From: Tetragenococcus muriaticus DSM 15685
Lineage (GTDB): Bacteria > Bacillota > Bacilli > Lactobacillales > Enterococcaceae
Direction of reading: 5' to 3'
Assembly: GCF_000423785.1 (NCBI RefSeq)
Contig: NZ_AUIQ01000001.1
Span: forward strand, 122,504-186,503
Length of the DNA stretch: 64,000 nt
The notes below the pieces were generated by a model. The model made no database searches, was not told the origin of the DNA, and saw only the letters and a list, made by a program, of their open reading frames with translations. Position 1 is the stretch's first letter; the number at the start of each line of letters is the position of its first letter. The position numbers and the translations under genes were made by a program. This document shows positions 63,714 to 64,000 of the stretch, in pieces.

Positions 63714-64000
63714 AGGTTCCCTCTAGACGAATAAAAAAGAAACCGTTACTCTATTCATTGGGCTGACAGGCACTAATGAATAAAGGCGGTTTCTTATGGA
63801 TTCTATTGTAACAGATTTAGTGGAAGTAATGAAGAAGGAAAGAAATTTTTTAGCAAGAGAAAGAGCCATGATGATTTTTTTTGCGCAACTGATAGCGACA
63901 ATCACCCAACTAGCTTTTCAAACGCTCGATGAAGAAATTTGTGCCCAATGGAAGAAAGAAGGCTTTCGCGTCGACCGCAAAAGCGAAAGAACCATCACCT
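63714..64000 (+). mobile_element. ISLre2-family insertion sequence, left end
   Basis: The element carries a transposase start of ISLre2 type and a non-coding left end beginning near GTTCCCTCTAGACG. A long hairpin (63737-63745 with 63787-63795, and 63752-63759 with 63775-63782) ends at the base before the start codon. The exact left boundary and any target duplication cannot be fixed, since the right end is outside. Confidence 0.7.
63796..64000 (+). CDS. ISLre2-family transposase, 3' end outside window
   Basis: 68 codons are visible, starting MDSIVTDLVEVMKKERNFL and continuing with ARERAMMIFFAQLIATITQ and GFRVDRKSERTI, the N-terminal pattern of ISLre2 transposases (about 450 residues when complete). 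The catalytic region is beyond the window. The ribosome site lies inside the 3' arm of the hairpin, so translation from outside transcripts may be blocked. Intactness cannot be judged. Confidence 0.8.
   Translation, partial: MDSIVTDLVEVMKKERNFLARERAMMIFFAQLIATITQLAFQTLDEEICAQWKKEGFRVDRKSERTIT

Overview
The window is a low-GC Gram-positive chromosome segment with strong AGGAGG-type ribosome binding sites. Gene content (EbsA/EbsC family proteins, SatD, LCP protein, a PyrR-regulated pyr operon, haem catalase, a CYP152-type P450) points to the Enterococcaceae. A Tetragenococcus-like lactic acid bacterium is my best guess; this is inference from gene content, not from a marker gene.

Layout. 1-17.4 kb is an accessory or stress region: a partial SDR, a nuclease-like/sce7725 gene pair, a copper-type lipoprotein behind a cop box, a broken aldehyde dehydrogenase, an FAD oxidoreductase, a P-type Ca-type ATPase behind a structured leader, catalase, a D-2-hydroxyacid dehydrogenase, two dinJ/yafQ toxin-antitoxin loci (one with a broken toxin), a DUF2829 (Tad2-like) gene coupled to an SDR, queT behind a structured leader, and the P450. 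17.4-19.6 kb holds DegV and an LCP protein. 19.7-27.9 kb (minus strand) is the aromatic amino acid operon aroE-aroF-aroB-aroC-tyrA-aroA-aroK-pheA. 27.9-30.9 kb is a TrpXYZ-like tryptophan ABC transporter. 31.7-33.4 kb is rqcH. 33.4-43.9 kb is the pyrimidine operon (pyrR-uraA-pyrB-pyrC-carA-carB-pyrF-pyrE) with an alpha-carbonic anhydrase at its end. 43.9-63.5 kb is mostly housekeeping: rluD, lspA, a HEPN-CBS protein, fhs, ebsA, an RNase H, cls, a CDF exporter, alaS with a T-box, a glycosylase-GNAT fusion, a DEAD-box helicase, an M32 peptidase and satD. The left end of an ISLre2-family element closes the window.

The most striking signal is regulatory. Both aromatic amino acid units are preceded by short leader peptides rich in the matching codons: FYFSYF before the aro operon, and two Trp codons before the Trp transporter. 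Each is followed by a chain of mutually exclusive RNA helices ending in an intrinsic terminator. The two leaders share sequence blocks and look like paralogues of one ribosome-sensing attenuator family.

The second theme is pathway decay with retained control. The DAHP synthase gene has an in-frame stop and AroK lacks about 36 residues including its GGG motif. PyrB is frameshifted, CarA has lost its Cys-His-Glu triad, CarB lacks an ATP-grasp segment, and pyrK/pyrD are absent between carB and pyrF. The aldehyde dehydrogenase is frameshifted by a perfect 79-bp tandem duplication. De novo pyrimidine synthesis from this locus is therefore probably dead and aromatic synthesis is doubtful, which suits a nutrient-rich niche.
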